Source: UBA2160 sp964588665 (lineage in GTDB: Bacteria; Chloroflexota; Dehalococcoidia; Lucifugimonadales; UBA1123). Taken from it: a stretch of DNA of 61,918 bases. Both the position numbers and the translations under genes were made by a program. This document shows, piece after piece, positions 34,936 through 43,294 of the stretch. The stretch covers positions 1 to 61,918 of the forward strand of contig CAZPQQ010000012.1 of NCBI GenBank assembly GCA_964588665.1, written 5' to 3'. Positions within the stretch are counted from its first letter, which is position 1; every line of letters begins with the position of its first letter. Below the pieces are notes generated by a model that saw nothing but the letters and a program-made list of their open reading frames with translations, searched no databases and had not been told where the DNA came from.

Positions 34936-36690
34936 CTAGACGGCGCACTCGCCCTCGCCGCGCTCGAGGACGTATTTGATCGTCTTATTCCAGTCCATGT
35001 AGTAGACCAGCGTATCGCGGTTCAGACTGGGCACGTCCTTGAACTCGCTCAGGACCGGCTCGAACACCTCGGGTCCGACCCTGACGACGAAGTCTTGGAA
35101 CTCTTCACCGTCTAGGCGCTCCGCCTTGTAGAAGTCCAGAGTCTTGGACAGGGCTTCCGGAACTCTCTTGGCGGGGATTTTGACCTTGACCCGCTGTCCG
35201 AATCGCGTGTCCCCTTCGCGGTAGGTTCCGCCGACGAACATGTCGTACGCTGGGACCTGACCGCCCGGACCTTTGGCCGCGGCGCCGTGGAAGCCGATGT
35301 CCCCGATGTGGTGGTGGCCGCAGCCGTTGGGGCATCCGCTCATTTTGATGTGCATCTTCTTGATCAACGGGTCCGAAGTGTCGATGACATCCAAAGCCTC
35401 TATGAGCGCTTCGGCAAGTCCCATGGACGATGTTATGCCCAACTTGCAACTATCCGTGCCAGGGCACGAGAGGACGTCGCCTATCTCGTCTGCGCCGGGT
35501 TGTCCAAAGCCCAACTCTTTGAGCTGCTCCCAGATCTCTGGCAACGCTTTCTCCGGAACCCAGCGGAACGTAATGTTTTGCTGGGCGGTGAGACGAACCC
35601 GCGAACCCGCGTATCGCCGAGAAACCTTCGCCAGCGCATGGAACTGCTCCGCCTGGATGTCCCCGAGGGGCACCTTCACGGCGACAGCCATGTAACCGGC
35701 TTGTTTCTGAGGGGTGACGTTGGAGTCTCGCCATTCACGGTATTCCGGCGTGTCGTCCCCCGGGGCGTAATTTGCGTCCAGCGGCGGAGCGTCGACGGAC
35801 TCGTCATCGAGGAACAGGAGGGGCGTTGGATCAAAGGAGCGCTGCGCCCAGGGCTTTTCCAACTCCGCATCGACCAATTTCCGAAACTCGTCAGCCCCGA
35901 TACGCTCTATCAGAAACTTCATACGAGCTTTCGACCGGTTCTTGCGCAACTCGTCCGACTGGAAGAAGACTCGAATTACGGCCTCGGTCCGGCGAAGATA
36001 GTCTTCAATGGGCACGAATTCGTAGAGAGTCCTCGCTACCCGCGCCATGATAGCGGTGCTGCCGCCCGCGACCATCTTGAAGCCCCGTTTGCCGTCCACG
36101 ATTCTCGGGATGAAGCCGACGTCGTGAATGGAGGTGATTGCGCAGTCGCTCTCGCAGCCCGAGAACGCCGTCTTGAACTTTCGGGGCATCGCCTGCGTGA
36201 ATGGGTGCCGCACAAAGTACCTTGAAAAAGCCGCGGCGTACGGGGTTACGTCAAAAGGCTCGTCGCCGCAGACGCCGGCCAGCGGGCATCCAGTGACGTT
36301 GCGAACTGTGTTGCCGCATGCTTCGCGGGTGGTCAAGCCGACCGAACCTATTAACTGCAGCATTTTGGCGGCGTCAGACAGCGGCACGTGGTGGAATTGG
36401 ATGCACTCCCTGGTCGTCACATGTCCCTTATTCAGCGGCACCCACCGCTCCGTCGCATCGCCCAGTATTTCGAGCTGGTCCGCCGTAAGGCCGCCGAAAG
36501 GGATCTTTACCCTCATCATGTGAACGTCCGGCTGCCGCTGGCCGTAAATGCCCTGCCTCAGCCTGAACGCCATGAAATCGGTTTCATGCCACTCACCGGA
36601 GTGAAACCGTTTGACCTGATCTTGGAAATCATCCAACTCCTCGGGAAGGATGTCGATTACTCCCTTGGGCCGCTCTTTTGCCTCGACCAT
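34936..36690 (-). CDS. Ferredoxin-type nitrite/sulfite reductase, probably assimilatory sulfite reductase
   Basis: 584 residues, two pseudo-symmetric halves. The [4Fe-4S]-siroheme cysteines are in CPGTDSCKLGITSS and MSGCPNGCGHHHIGDIG in the second half; the first half has TGCPLAGVCGDEP and FSGCESDCAIT. The enzyme reduces sulfite to sulfide (or nitrite to ammonia) by six electrons from ferredoxin. Family alone does not separate the two; the cysteine-codon leader upstream favours sulfite and cysteine synthesis. AGGAGG stands before the ATG. No adenylyl-sulfate genes are nearby. Confidence 0.9.
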   Translation of the reverse strand: MVEAKERPKGVIDILPEELDDFQDQVKRFHSGEWHETDFMAFRLRQGIYGQRQPDVHMMRVKIPFGGLTADQLEILGDATERWVPLNKGHVTTRECIQFHHVPLSDAAKMLQLIGSVGLTTREACGNTVRNVTGCPLAGVCGDEPFDVTPYAAAFSRYFVRHPFTQAMPRKFKTAFSGCESDCAITSIHDVGFIPRIVDGKRGFKMVAGGSTAIMARVARTLYEFVPIEDYLRRTEAVIRVFFQSDELRKNRSKARMKFLIERIGADEFRKLVDAELEKPWAQRSFDPTPLLFLDDESVDAPPLDANYAPGDDTPEYREWRDSNVTPQKQAGYMAVAVKVPLGDIQAEQFHALAKVSRRYAGSRVRLTAQQNITFRWVPEKALPEIWEQLKELGFGQPGADEIGDVLSCPGTDSCKLGITSSMGLAEALIEALDVIDTSDPLIKKMHIKMSGCPNGCGHHHIGDIGFHGAAAKGPGGQVPAYDMFVGGTYREGDTRFGQRVKVKIPAKRVPEALSKTLDFYKAERLDGEEFQDFVVRVGPEVFEPVLSEFKDVPSLNRDTLVYYMDWNKTIKYVLERGEGECAV

Positions 36691-36770
36691 TCCTGCCTCC
36701 TAATTGTTATCTCGGCATACACTCGTGGATCGTCCGGTCACCGTCGTCGCTTTTGCCGGACAAAGAAAAC

Positions 36771-36800
36771 GCCCTGCTCGAAAGTGGGTCTGAGCAGGGC
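36771..36800 (-). terminator. Attenuator hairpin in the sulfite reductase leader
   Basis: On the minus strand GCCCTGCTC and GAGCAGGGC (9 bp) enclose a 12-base loop and are followed by GTTTTCTTTG, a clear intrinsic terminator placed inside the leader, about 80 bases before the sulfite reductase ATG and 26 bases after the leader-peptide stop. A second hairpin, GTCCGG/CCGGAC, lies at 36732-36761. Confidence 0.8.
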
Positions 36801-36826
36801 ATAAAGAACACAACAGGTTTGACTGG

Positions 36827-36883
36827 CTACCCCGGCGGCAAGCCCATACAGAAGCACTTATTAGTCAGCGGGCGTGTATCCAT
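36827..36883 (-). CDS. Cysteine-containing leader peptide of the sulfite reductase gene
   Basis: An ATG at 36883 opens an 18-codon frame, MDTRPLTNKCFCMGLPPG, ending in TAG at 36829-36827. Two Cys codons flank one Phe (TGC TTC TGT) in the middle. There is no ribosome site: the -10 box ends only nine bases before the ATG, so the transcript should start at or next to it (leaderless). A terminator hairpin follows. The arrangement matches cysteine-responsive attenuation, known from leaderless Cys-rich short frames in mycobacteria. The peptide itself probably has no function beyond being read by the ribosome. Confidence 0.65.
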   Translation of the reverse strand: MDTRPLTNKCFCMGLPPG

Positions 36884-36892
36884 TGCGCGATA

Positions 36893-36922
36893 ACTTTACC
36901 AGCCGCCTTCGTTCTCTGTCAA
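36893..36922 (-). promoter_or_regulatory. Promoter of the cysteine leader and sulfite reductase
   Basis: On the minus strand, TTGACA (36922-36917), an 18-base spacer and TAAAGT (36898-36893). The predicted start site falls at about 36886-36883, at the leader ATG. Confidence 0.65.
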
Positions 36923-37184
36923 CGAAATGAGCCGTGGCCAGATGGGCGCTGGATGAACCTCAAAAGAGGGGGAGCAACGCCGTCGTTGCGTTCGAGACGC
37001 CAACTTGGGGCGCCTATACGGCGATCAACGGCCGCCAGCAAATCGCCCAATGGCATTTTGCATCATATTGGGTGTACGGGAACCATGAGGCAGGCCCGAC
37101 AGCCCGAAATATCGAATATAATCATATGTGCAGTCGATTGGGCGACCATGACGGCCCAGGCAATTGCACGATAGGCAGGTCGAC

Positions 37185-38108
37185 ATGAGCACAACCTATT
37201 CTGAAGGCACGAATTCAGCATCCTCCGGTCTGATATCAAGGTATGCCTGGCCGGTTCTGGTTGCCCTTGGTGCGCTGACTGTCGCCTACGTGGGCGCGTA
37301 CATCGTACGAGACACGGAAGGCATCACGGGGCCCAACCTGTTCGTCGAATCTTTGGCTGGCCGGTCGAGCGGGTTCTTTGGCGGGCTCGGAATCATCGCC
37401 CCGTTGGGGTTCGCATTCGCCGCGGGCGTTGCATCCGCGTTCAACCCGTGCGGGTTCGCAATGCTTCCGGCGTACATGGGGCTCTACCTTGGCGTCGACG
37501 ACAAGCAGGAAGGCCGCGGGCTAAACATCCAACAACTAGGCAAAGCGGTTATCGTGGGCGGCGCCGTGACAGGCGGCTTCATTCTCCTGTTTGCAGTAGC
37601 TGGCGCGATCATCGGATTCGGGGCGCATTCAGCGGTGGGCAGCTTGTTGCCCTGGCTTGGTCTGACGATTGGCGTGATCCTGACCATCGCGGGCGCCTGG
37701 TTGCTGAGCGGCGGCAAAATGTATACGGCGGTGGCCACGCAGATGGCCGACCGCATGGGAAATCCGGCGCAGGCCAACGTGGGCGGATACTTCCTGTTCG
37801 GACTAAGCTACGGGACCGCGTCCCTGAGCTGCACGCTCCCCATCTTCCTCTCCGTCGTCGGCACGTCGTTCGCGGTGTCTAGCATCGCCACGTCGTTCGC
37901 CCAGTTCGTTCTTTACGCGGCCGGTATGGGCTTCGTAATCATGGTTCTGACCCTCGGCATGGCGATCTTCAAAGGGGCGATGGCGAGCGCGGTGCGCAAG
38001 GCGATGCCATACATCCAACCGGTCGGCACATGGCTGATGATAATCGCCGGGACCTACATCGTCTTCTACTGGCTCACGCTTGGCGGACTTCTGGACAAGC
38101 TCTCGTAA
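37185..38108 (+). CDS. CcdA-type thiol-disulfide electron carrier (cytochrome c biogenesis membrane protein)
   Basis: 307 residues, about seven TM helices. The two redox cysteines are in AFNPCGFAMLPAY (TM near 95) and SLSCTLPIF (near 215), the signatures of CcdA/DsbD beta domains, which carry electrons from cytoplasmic thioredoxin across the membrane. An extra N-terminal TM (PVLVALGALTVAYVGAYIV) precedes the core. The ATG at 37185 follows AGGCAGG. Likely partners are the thioredoxin-like lipoproteins at 10729 and 12272 and the CcmAB system nearby (inference). Confidence 0.9.
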   Translation: MSTTYSEGTNSASSGLISRYAWPVLVALGALTVAYVGAYIVRDTEGITGPNLFVESLAGRSSGFFGGLGIIAPLGFAFAAGVASAFNPCGFAMLPAYMGLYLGVDDKQEGRGLNIQQLGKAVIVGGAVTGGFILLFAVAGAIIGFGAHSAVGSLLPWLGLTIGVILTIAGAWLLSGGKMYTAVATQMADRMGNPAQANVGGYFLFGLSYGTASLSCTLPIFLSVVGTSFAVSSIATSFAQFVLYAAGMGFVIMVLTLGMAIFKGAMASAVRKAMPYIQPVGTWLMIIAGTYIVFYWLTLGGLLDKLS

Positions 38109-38144
38109 GCGCAGGGCCGCAGCAACGATTCTGGCGAAGAAAAC

Positions 38145-38181
38145 AGGGGCGCCGCCGAATTGGCGGGCGCCCCTTTTCTTT
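38145..38181 (+). terminator. Intrinsic terminator after the CcdA gene
   Basis: GGGGCGCC/GGCGCCCC stem with a 12-base loop, followed by TTTTCTTTT. A clear rho-independent terminator. Confidence 0.9.
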
Positions 38182-38236
38182 TGTGCTTAGTGCGTAGCAA
38201 TTCGGATAGCACGCGTTGTCCGGCTGGCCGTTAGGA

Positions 38237-39007
38237 TCAGGCTTCTGCCTTCACCGGATTGGACAGCGTGCCGATCTCGGCGATCTCCACCTCGACGACA
38301 TCGCCGTCATGGATGTCGCCCGGAGCTCCGGGTGTGCCGGTCATCACGACGTCGCCCGGGTTCAGCGTGATCGTCTGCGTGACGAACTCCAGGATCCTGG
38401 GCACGTCGTAGAGTAGATCGGACGTGAACTGGTCTTGTGCAACTCTGCCGTTGATGCGGCAAATCAGATGGAGCGCGGAAGGGTCGAGGTCGGACACGAT
38501 GAACGGTCCGACTGGCGCGAAGGTGTCGCTTGACTTGGCGCGCGCCCACTGAAGGTCGTTCTGTTGCCAGTCGCGTGCGCTAACGTCGTTGCCGCACGTG
38601 TACCCCAGGACGTAATCTAAGGCATCCGCCTGGCTCACGCGTTTCGCCGTCTTGCCGATGACGAGCGAGAGCTCGGCTTCAGGTTGGACTTTCACGCCCT
38701 CTTCGATTGCCTCTCGCGGTATGACGATGTCGTCGCCTTGCCCGATCAAAGCGGACGTGGTCTTCATGAACGGCTCCGGCACAGCCGGGGGCGTTCGGTC
38801 GCCCAGGTGGCTCTTGTAGTTGAGTCCGATCGCGACGATCTTGCTCGGGATTACTGGGGCGAGCACTTTCACGTCCGATAGCGGGTGGGTGTGGTCGGTT
38901 ACCTGATAGTCTTCATAGGGCGCTGCGGTGATCTGCTTGACGGTGTCGCCCTCGACGATCCCGTACGCAACTTCTCCGTGCGCTTCATATCTGGCATATT
39001 TGGTCAT
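38237..39007 (-). CDS. Fumarylacetoacetate hydrolase-family protein
   Basis: 256 residues. The FAH core has KIVAIGLNYKSHLGD, then EAELSLVIGK (metal-ligand Glu residues), YTCGNDVSARDWQ, and LNPGDVVMTGTPGAPG. Members hydrolyse or decarboxylate 2-oxo acids such as acylpyruvates, 2-hydroxyhepta-dienedioates or oxaloacetate; the true substrate is unclear. The ATG at 39007 has AGGAGG about 12 bases upstream; the open frame extends beyond without similarity. It converges with the CcdA gene over a terminator. Confidence 0.92.
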   Translation of the reverse strand: MTKYARYEAHGEVAYGIVEGDTVKQITAAPYEDYQVTDHTHPLSDVKVLAPVIPSKIVAIGLNYKSHLGDRTPPAVPEPFMKTTSALIGQGDDIVIPREAIEEGVKVQPEAELSLVIGKTAKRVSQADALDYVLGYTCGNDVSARDWQQNDLQWARAKSSDTFAPVGPFIVSDLDPSALHLICRINGRVAQDQFTSDLLYDVPRILEFVTQTITLNPGDVVMTGTPGAPGDIHDGDVVEVEIAEIGTLSNPVKAEA

Positions 39008-39186
39008 CTGGTGTGGCGCCTCCTGTATATTCTCGGCCAATGGGCCAAGGCCCAGTCTATCGCATTCGGCTCGCATAGGCCAGAGACGCAGAAGTTGGCA
39101 ACTCAAGAAAATCTGGGAAAAGCGAAGAGGCTTAATGGCGAAGGCGGGATGAATTGCACTCGCGACTGGTCGAGGAGCTCCGCTGC

Positions 39187-39363
39187 CTACCTAGTGAGGA
39201 TGGTAGCGACGGCGCCCGCGATGATGGCCAGGATTACGCCGACAGTCAAAATCTGCAACATCGCGATGGAACTGGTCATTCCCGCAAGTTTTGCATCGAT
39301 TGACTGCAGATGATCGCGTATGTCTTCTTGGACTGATTCAAGCCTAGTCACGCGATCCCCCAC
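39187..39363 (-). CDS. Small coiled-coil plus TM protein
   Basis: The minus-strand frame ending in TAG at 39189-39187 reads GDRVTRLESVQEDIRDHLQS, a heptad-patterned helix, then a TM helix LQILTVGVILAIIAGAVATIL. The composition is clearly protein-like. From GTG at 39363 it is 58 residues; the frame stays open to about 39405 (preceding residues TAEQSVDERFAS), where a threefold 7-bp repeat (GGCTGAC) brings a stop, so the real start may have been disturbed. No ribosome site is evident. Role unknown; an anchored trimeric or dimeric coil is plausible. The rest of 39008-39656 shows nothing. Confidence 0.5.
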   Translation of the reverse strand: MGDRVTRLESVQEDIRDHLQSIDAKLAGMTSSIAMLQILTVGVILAIIAGAVATILTR

Positions 39364-39674
39364 CGAAGCGAATCGTTCATCGACGCTTTGCTCAGCCGTC
39401 AGCCGTCAGCCAATAGCTCGAATGCCATCACGCGGTCTCACGTGGTCGCCAAGCCGATTCTACACGAGTGTGGGTAACTATGACTCCCACCTACGCGCAG
39501 GCCGGAGAACTGTGCGGTTCCTTGGATCTTCTGCGATGACGGACAAGTCATTCGATAACTGCAAACCCGTCGCGCCTTGAGCCAGATTGCGGCGGTCTGC
39601 CCTTTGTACTACAGTTATTCGCAGGTCGGAGAACGGGCGTGACCAAACCAGCCTGAATGTGGACGCACCAATCG

Positions 39675-40406
39675 ATGGCAACCAAAAACACAGTCGAATC
39701 GGCGATCCGAGTAGAGGGCGTCCAAAAAGCCTTCGGAAGGACACCCGTCCTTAGAGGCGTGGACTTGGTGGTCCCGTGGGGACTGGTGCTCACGCTGCTG
39801 GGCGCCAATGGTTCGGGGAAGACCACGCTGATCAAGATATTAGCCACCCTCACCAGAGCCGACACCGGCCGCGTCGTCATCGGCGGGATGGACACCACGA
39901 GTCGCGGTCCGGGCGCTCGGAGGCTGCTCGGCGTCGTGACTCACGACCCCCTCCTCTATGATGACCTCACCGGCAGGGAGAACATGCGGTTCTTCGCCAA
40001 GATGTTCGGGCTGGACGACGTCGATGGGCGCGTCGCTTCGGTAACCGAGAGAATGGGGATGACCGACAGGCTGGACCAGAAAGTCGGCGCACTGTCCCAT
40101 GGGATGAAGAAGCGATTTAGCATCGCCAGAGCGTTGCTGCACGATCCCGTCGTTCTGTTGATGGACGAGCCGGAAAGCGGCCTCGACCAGTCAGCGCTGA
40201 GCTTGCTTGACGCGGTGGTCTCCGATCAGGGCGCCACGCTTCGGTCGGTGCTGATGACAACTCACAACTTGGAGCGTGGACTCGCGCTCGGCCAAAGGCT
40301 GGCAATCCTCGCGAACGGGCGGATTGCGTACCACCAGTCGCTCGAAGACGTCGGCGCCGACGCGATCAGAGAAGCCTACGCGAAACACACCGGAGCGTCG
40401 GCGTGA
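39675..40406 (+). CDS. ccmA: CcmA-like ABC ATP-binding protein (heme-export/cytochrome c maturation)
   Basis: 243 residues: Walker A GANGSGKT, Q-loop region THDPLLYDDLTGREN, a degenerate signature LSHGMKKRFSIARAL, Walker B VVLLMDEPESGLD and switch His TTHN. The Glu-Ser-Gly variant of the D-loop and the overlap with a CcmB-type permease indicate CcmA, which with CcmB drives release of heme-loaded CcmE. The start at 39675 is tentative, as neither it nor 39657 has a good ribosome site. The stop TGA overlaps the ccmB GTG. Confidence 0.85.
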   Translation: MATKNTVESAIRVEGVQKAFGRTPVLRGVDLVVPWGLVLTLLGANGSGKTTLIKILATLTRADTGRVVIGGMDTTSRGPGARRLLGVVTHDPLLYDDLTGRENMRFFAKMFGLDDVDGRVASVTERMGMTDRLDQKVGALSHGMKKRFSIARALLHDPVVLLMDEPESGLDQSALSLLDAVVSDQGATLRSVLMTTHNLERGLALGQRLAILANGRIAYHQSLEDVGADAIREAYAKHTGASA

Positions 40407-41077
40407 GGGGATATCTTGGCCCCATACTGGCCATCCTGGTCAAAGACGTGCTCCTTGAGTTGCGCACCAAGGACATTCTCGTCTCGGTTGTCGTGTTCGC
40501 CCTCCTTGTTATCGTCGTGTTCAACTTTGCGTTAGATCCAACTCCCAGTGCCGTTGCGATGGTTGCGCCCGGCATCCTTTGGGTGGCGTTCACGTTTGGC
40601 GGCGTGCTCGGGCTGAACAGATCGTTCGCTCTCGAGAAGGAGCGGGGCAACTTGCACGGGCTGATGCTCGCGCCGGTTGGGCGCGACTCGGTCTATTTCG
40701 GCAAGCTCCTGGGCAACTTCCTGTTCATGGTCATAGTCGAGGCGGCCATATATCCCGTATTTGCCGTGCTGTTCAACCTGCCGCTAGTGGTTCCGGGATT
40801 CGTGCCGGTTGCGTTGCTGGCGACCCTCGGGATCGCTGCAGTGGGCACGATATTTTCGGCGATGGCGGTCAACACCCGTTCACGAGAAGTGATGCTGCCG
40901 CTGTTGTTCTTCCCGGTGGTCGTCCCCGTGATCGTCGCCGCGGTCGAGGCCACTGGAGTGCTGATCCGAGCCGATGAGAGCGCCGACCTGACTCGGTGGG
41001 TGCCGTTCATGGCGGTGTTCGACGCAATATTCCTCGTAGTGTGCCCGGCGGCCTTTGCTATGATCATAGAGGAGTAG
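40403..41077 (+). CDS. ccmB: CcmB-like ABC permease (cytochrome c maturation)
   Basis: 224 residues with six TM helices. The N-terminus ILAILVKDVLLELRTKDIL and the block LNRSFALEKERGNLHGLMLAPV are CcmB hallmarks. With ccmA it forms the ABC part of system I cytochrome c maturation; ccmC, ccmE and ccmF are not in this window. GTG at 40403 lies in GTGA with the ccmA stop, showing translational coupling. Confidence 0.9.
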   Translation: MRGYLGPILAILVKDVLLELRTKDILVSVVVFALLVIVVFNFALDPTPSAVAMVAPGILWVAFTFGGVLGLNRSFALEKERGNLHGLMLAPVGRDSVYFGKLLGNFLFMVIVEAAIYPVFAVLFNLPLVVPGFVPVALLATLGIAAVGTIFSAMAVNTRSREVMLPLLFFPVVVPVIVAAVEATGVLIRADESADLTRWVPFMAVFDAIFLVVCPAAFAMIIEE

Positions 41078-41293
41078 CCCATTTTCATCCGCATGGGGTC
41101 CGAGCATTCGGGAAATTCGGCCGCGGCCGAGATCGTTGGGTGAACAATTTAAGAGTGATGGAGCAGGTAATTCAGAAGGGCGCTTCCCGGTGAGTCCACT
41201 CGACTTGAAATGCGCTTTCGTTCACGAATGAAAACTGCGAAATCACTACTCGCCGCAAGCCAAAATGTCAACTATGTGCAACCTGTCACAAAA

Positions 41294-41323
41294 TTGACGT
41301 TTCGATCTGGGGCCTGTTATTCT
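41294..41323 (+). promoter_or_regulatory. Weak candidate promoter upstream of korAB
   Basis: TTGACG (41294-41299), an 18-base spacer and TATTCT, in the 500-base interval 41078-41578. The rest of that interval is locally AT-richer than its neighbours and I see no gene in it. Confidence 0.35.
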
Positions 41324-41578
41324 TCTCTGGCGTCTCGCGAGCGGCGAGATGCCAGGCGTATGTGGTCACGCAAAAACATTGCGGAACGCTACTGTCAATT
41401 GCTAACTAAACTTCGAAATGTTTCCAACGGCAATCCGAGAGATTGTCTAACTGGCTACATGCACCACCAACCCTCCCCCCAAAGACCTGTCTTGCATGAC
41501 TTCAACCCCTGAATTTGGCGAATCGGGCGAAGTGCGCCCGATCGGTCAAAACAACCAACGTTGTTTGGGAGAATCGAA

Positions 41579-43294
41579 TTGATAAAAACCGATTTCGTAG
41601 TCCGATTCGCTGGAGAAGGCGGCCAAGGCGTCGTGACGTCGGCCGAGGGCTTTGCTCAAGCGAACGCCCAGGTCGGCTATCACGTTCAAACCTTCTCCAC
41701 CTTTCCTTCACAGATACGCGGCGGACCCACTTGGACCCAAACCCATATCTCCACGTCCCCCGTATTGACAGCCGGTGACGACCTCGACGTGTTGGTCGCC
41801 TTCAGCCGAGAGGCCTACGATTCGCACATTGAAGAGGTCCGAGAAGGCGGAGTGATCATCTACAACTCCGGCGAGTTTGAGATGGACGAGAGCGACAACG
41901 CGTTTGGCATGCCGTTCGACGAACTCGCGCGCCAGACGGGGAACGCCCGCGCGGCGAACATGGTGGTGATGGGCGCCCTGGCTTTCCTGGTCGGCATCCG
42001 GCAAGAGATACTCGAGCAGTTCGTCACCAAGCGATTCACACGAGGCAGGCCCGGCGACGAGCAGATCATCTCCTCGAATATCGAGGCGCTGACCCTGGGC
42101 CGCGGAAAAGCCGAAAAGAAGGGTCTCGTGATCGGCGAGTTGGGCAGCCCCGACCCCATCGAAGGCGAACAGATTCTGACCAACGGCAACGTCGCGGTCG
42201 GTCTCGGAGCGTTGGCCGCCGGAATCGACGTGTACATCGGATATCCAATTTCTCCCGCGTCGTCGCTGCTCATCTGGATGCAGAGCAACCTTCCGGCGCC
42301 TGGCAAGTTCGCCTACCAGGCCACTTCCGAGATCGAAGCGATCACGTCGATAATCGGCGCGGGTTACGCGGGCAAAAAGGCTATGACTGGCACGTCGGGC
42401 CCTGGATTCTCGCTGATGGGCGAAGGGTTGGGACTGGCCTGGATGGCCGAAATTCCGCTGGTCGTGCTGGATGTGCAGCGCGGCGGCCCGTCGACTGGAT
42501 TGCCGACCAAGACGGAGCAATCGGACCTGTTGACTGCCCTCTATCCCGGCCATGGCGACCTCAAGATGCCGATCATCGCACCCGGCACGGTGGAAGAGTG
42601 TTTCTACGCCACCGTTCACGCGTTCAATTGGGCTGAACGATACCAGGGGCCGGTCGTCATACTCAGCGAGCACATACTGTCCGACCGAAACCAGAACATC
42701 CCCAAACCGGACCTCAGTAAGATCGCGACTGAAGACCGCAAGACCCACGTCGGCGCCAACGGCTACGATCGATACGAGAGTTGGGAGCTGTCCCCGATGC
42801 CGGTCCCCGGCACGCCCGGCAGCTATGTCGCCAACGGCAGCGAACACGACGGGATGGGCGACACGACGCACTTGGCCGAACGCCACGTTCAGATGACCAC
42901 CCGCAGGTTCAGCAAACTGAAACTGTTGGAGGACGGCGACTACGAATCTCGCAATGCCGACGCCTCAATTGTGGTCATGCCCTGGGGCGGCACGAAGGGC
43001 GTCGCGACAGCCGCATACAACCAACTTGTCGAGGCTGGCGCCGATCTTGGCTGGCGCTACACGATGTTCATCAACCCGCTGCCAGCCGAGCTGCTGGAGG
43101 AGCTGAAAACCAAAGAGCTTGTCATCGTGCCGGAGTTGAACTTCATGGGCCAATTCTCCATGGTGCTCCGCGCCGAGGGCGTAAACGCTCAGTCAATTAC
43201 CCAGTTCACTGGGCTCCCGTTCAAAGTCGGCGCTCTCGCCGAGCGGATCGGAAGGATGGCCGAGTCGAAGGAACAAAAGGGTGTGACGGTATGA
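41579..43294 (+). CDS. korA: 2-oxoacid:ferredoxin oxidoreductase, fused gamma-alpha subunit
   Basis: 571 residues. The first 180 residues are the gamma domain (FAGEGGQGVVTSAEGFAQAN, RGGPTWTQT); the rest is the alpha domain with GLGALAAGIDVYIGYPISPAS, a TSEIEAITSIIGAGYAGKKAMTGTSGPGFSLM core and VQRGGPSTGLPTKTEQSDL. With KorB it oxidatively decarboxylates a 2-oxoacid, most likely 2-oxoglutarate, to the CoA ester, reducing ferredoxin. TTG at 41579 follows GGGAGA. The stop overlaps korB (ATGA). Confidence 0.93.
   Translation: MIKTDFVVRFAGEGGQGVVTSAEGFAQANAQVGYHVQTFSTFPSQIRGGPTWTQTHISTSPVLTAGDDLDVLVAFSREAYDSHIEEVREGGVIIYNSGEFEMDESDNAFGMPFDELARQTGNARAANMVVMGALAFLVGIRQEILEQFVTKRFTRGRPGDEQIISSNIEALTLGRGKAEKKGLVIGELGSPDPIEGEQILTNGNVAVGLGALAAGIDVYIGYPISPASSLLIWMQSNLPAPGKFAYQATSEIEAITSIIGAGYAGKKAMTGTSGPGFSLMGEGLGLAWMAEIPLVVLDVQRGGPSTGLPTKTEQSDLLTALYPGHGDLKMPIIAPGTVEECFYATVHAFNWAERYQGPVVILSEHILSDRNQNIPKPDLSKIATEDRKTHVGANGYDRYESWELSPMPVPGTPGSYVANGSEHDGMGDTTHLAERHVQMTTRRFSKLKLLEDGDYESRNADASIVVMPWGGTKGVATAAYNQLVEAGADLGWRYTMFINPLPAELLEELKTKELVIVPELNFMGQFSMVLRAEGVNAQSITQFTGLPFKVGALAERIGRMAESKEQKGVTV

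Noticed and set aside
36678..36893. Plus-strand frame across the sulfite reductase leader
   Set aside because: No ribosome site or recognised family, and the minus-strand promoter, leader peptide and terminator account for the region.
36690..36900. SAM or other known riboswitch before sulfite reductase
   Set aside because: No SAM-I, SAM-II or cobalamin-box consensus is visible; the short frame plus terminator explains the leader better.
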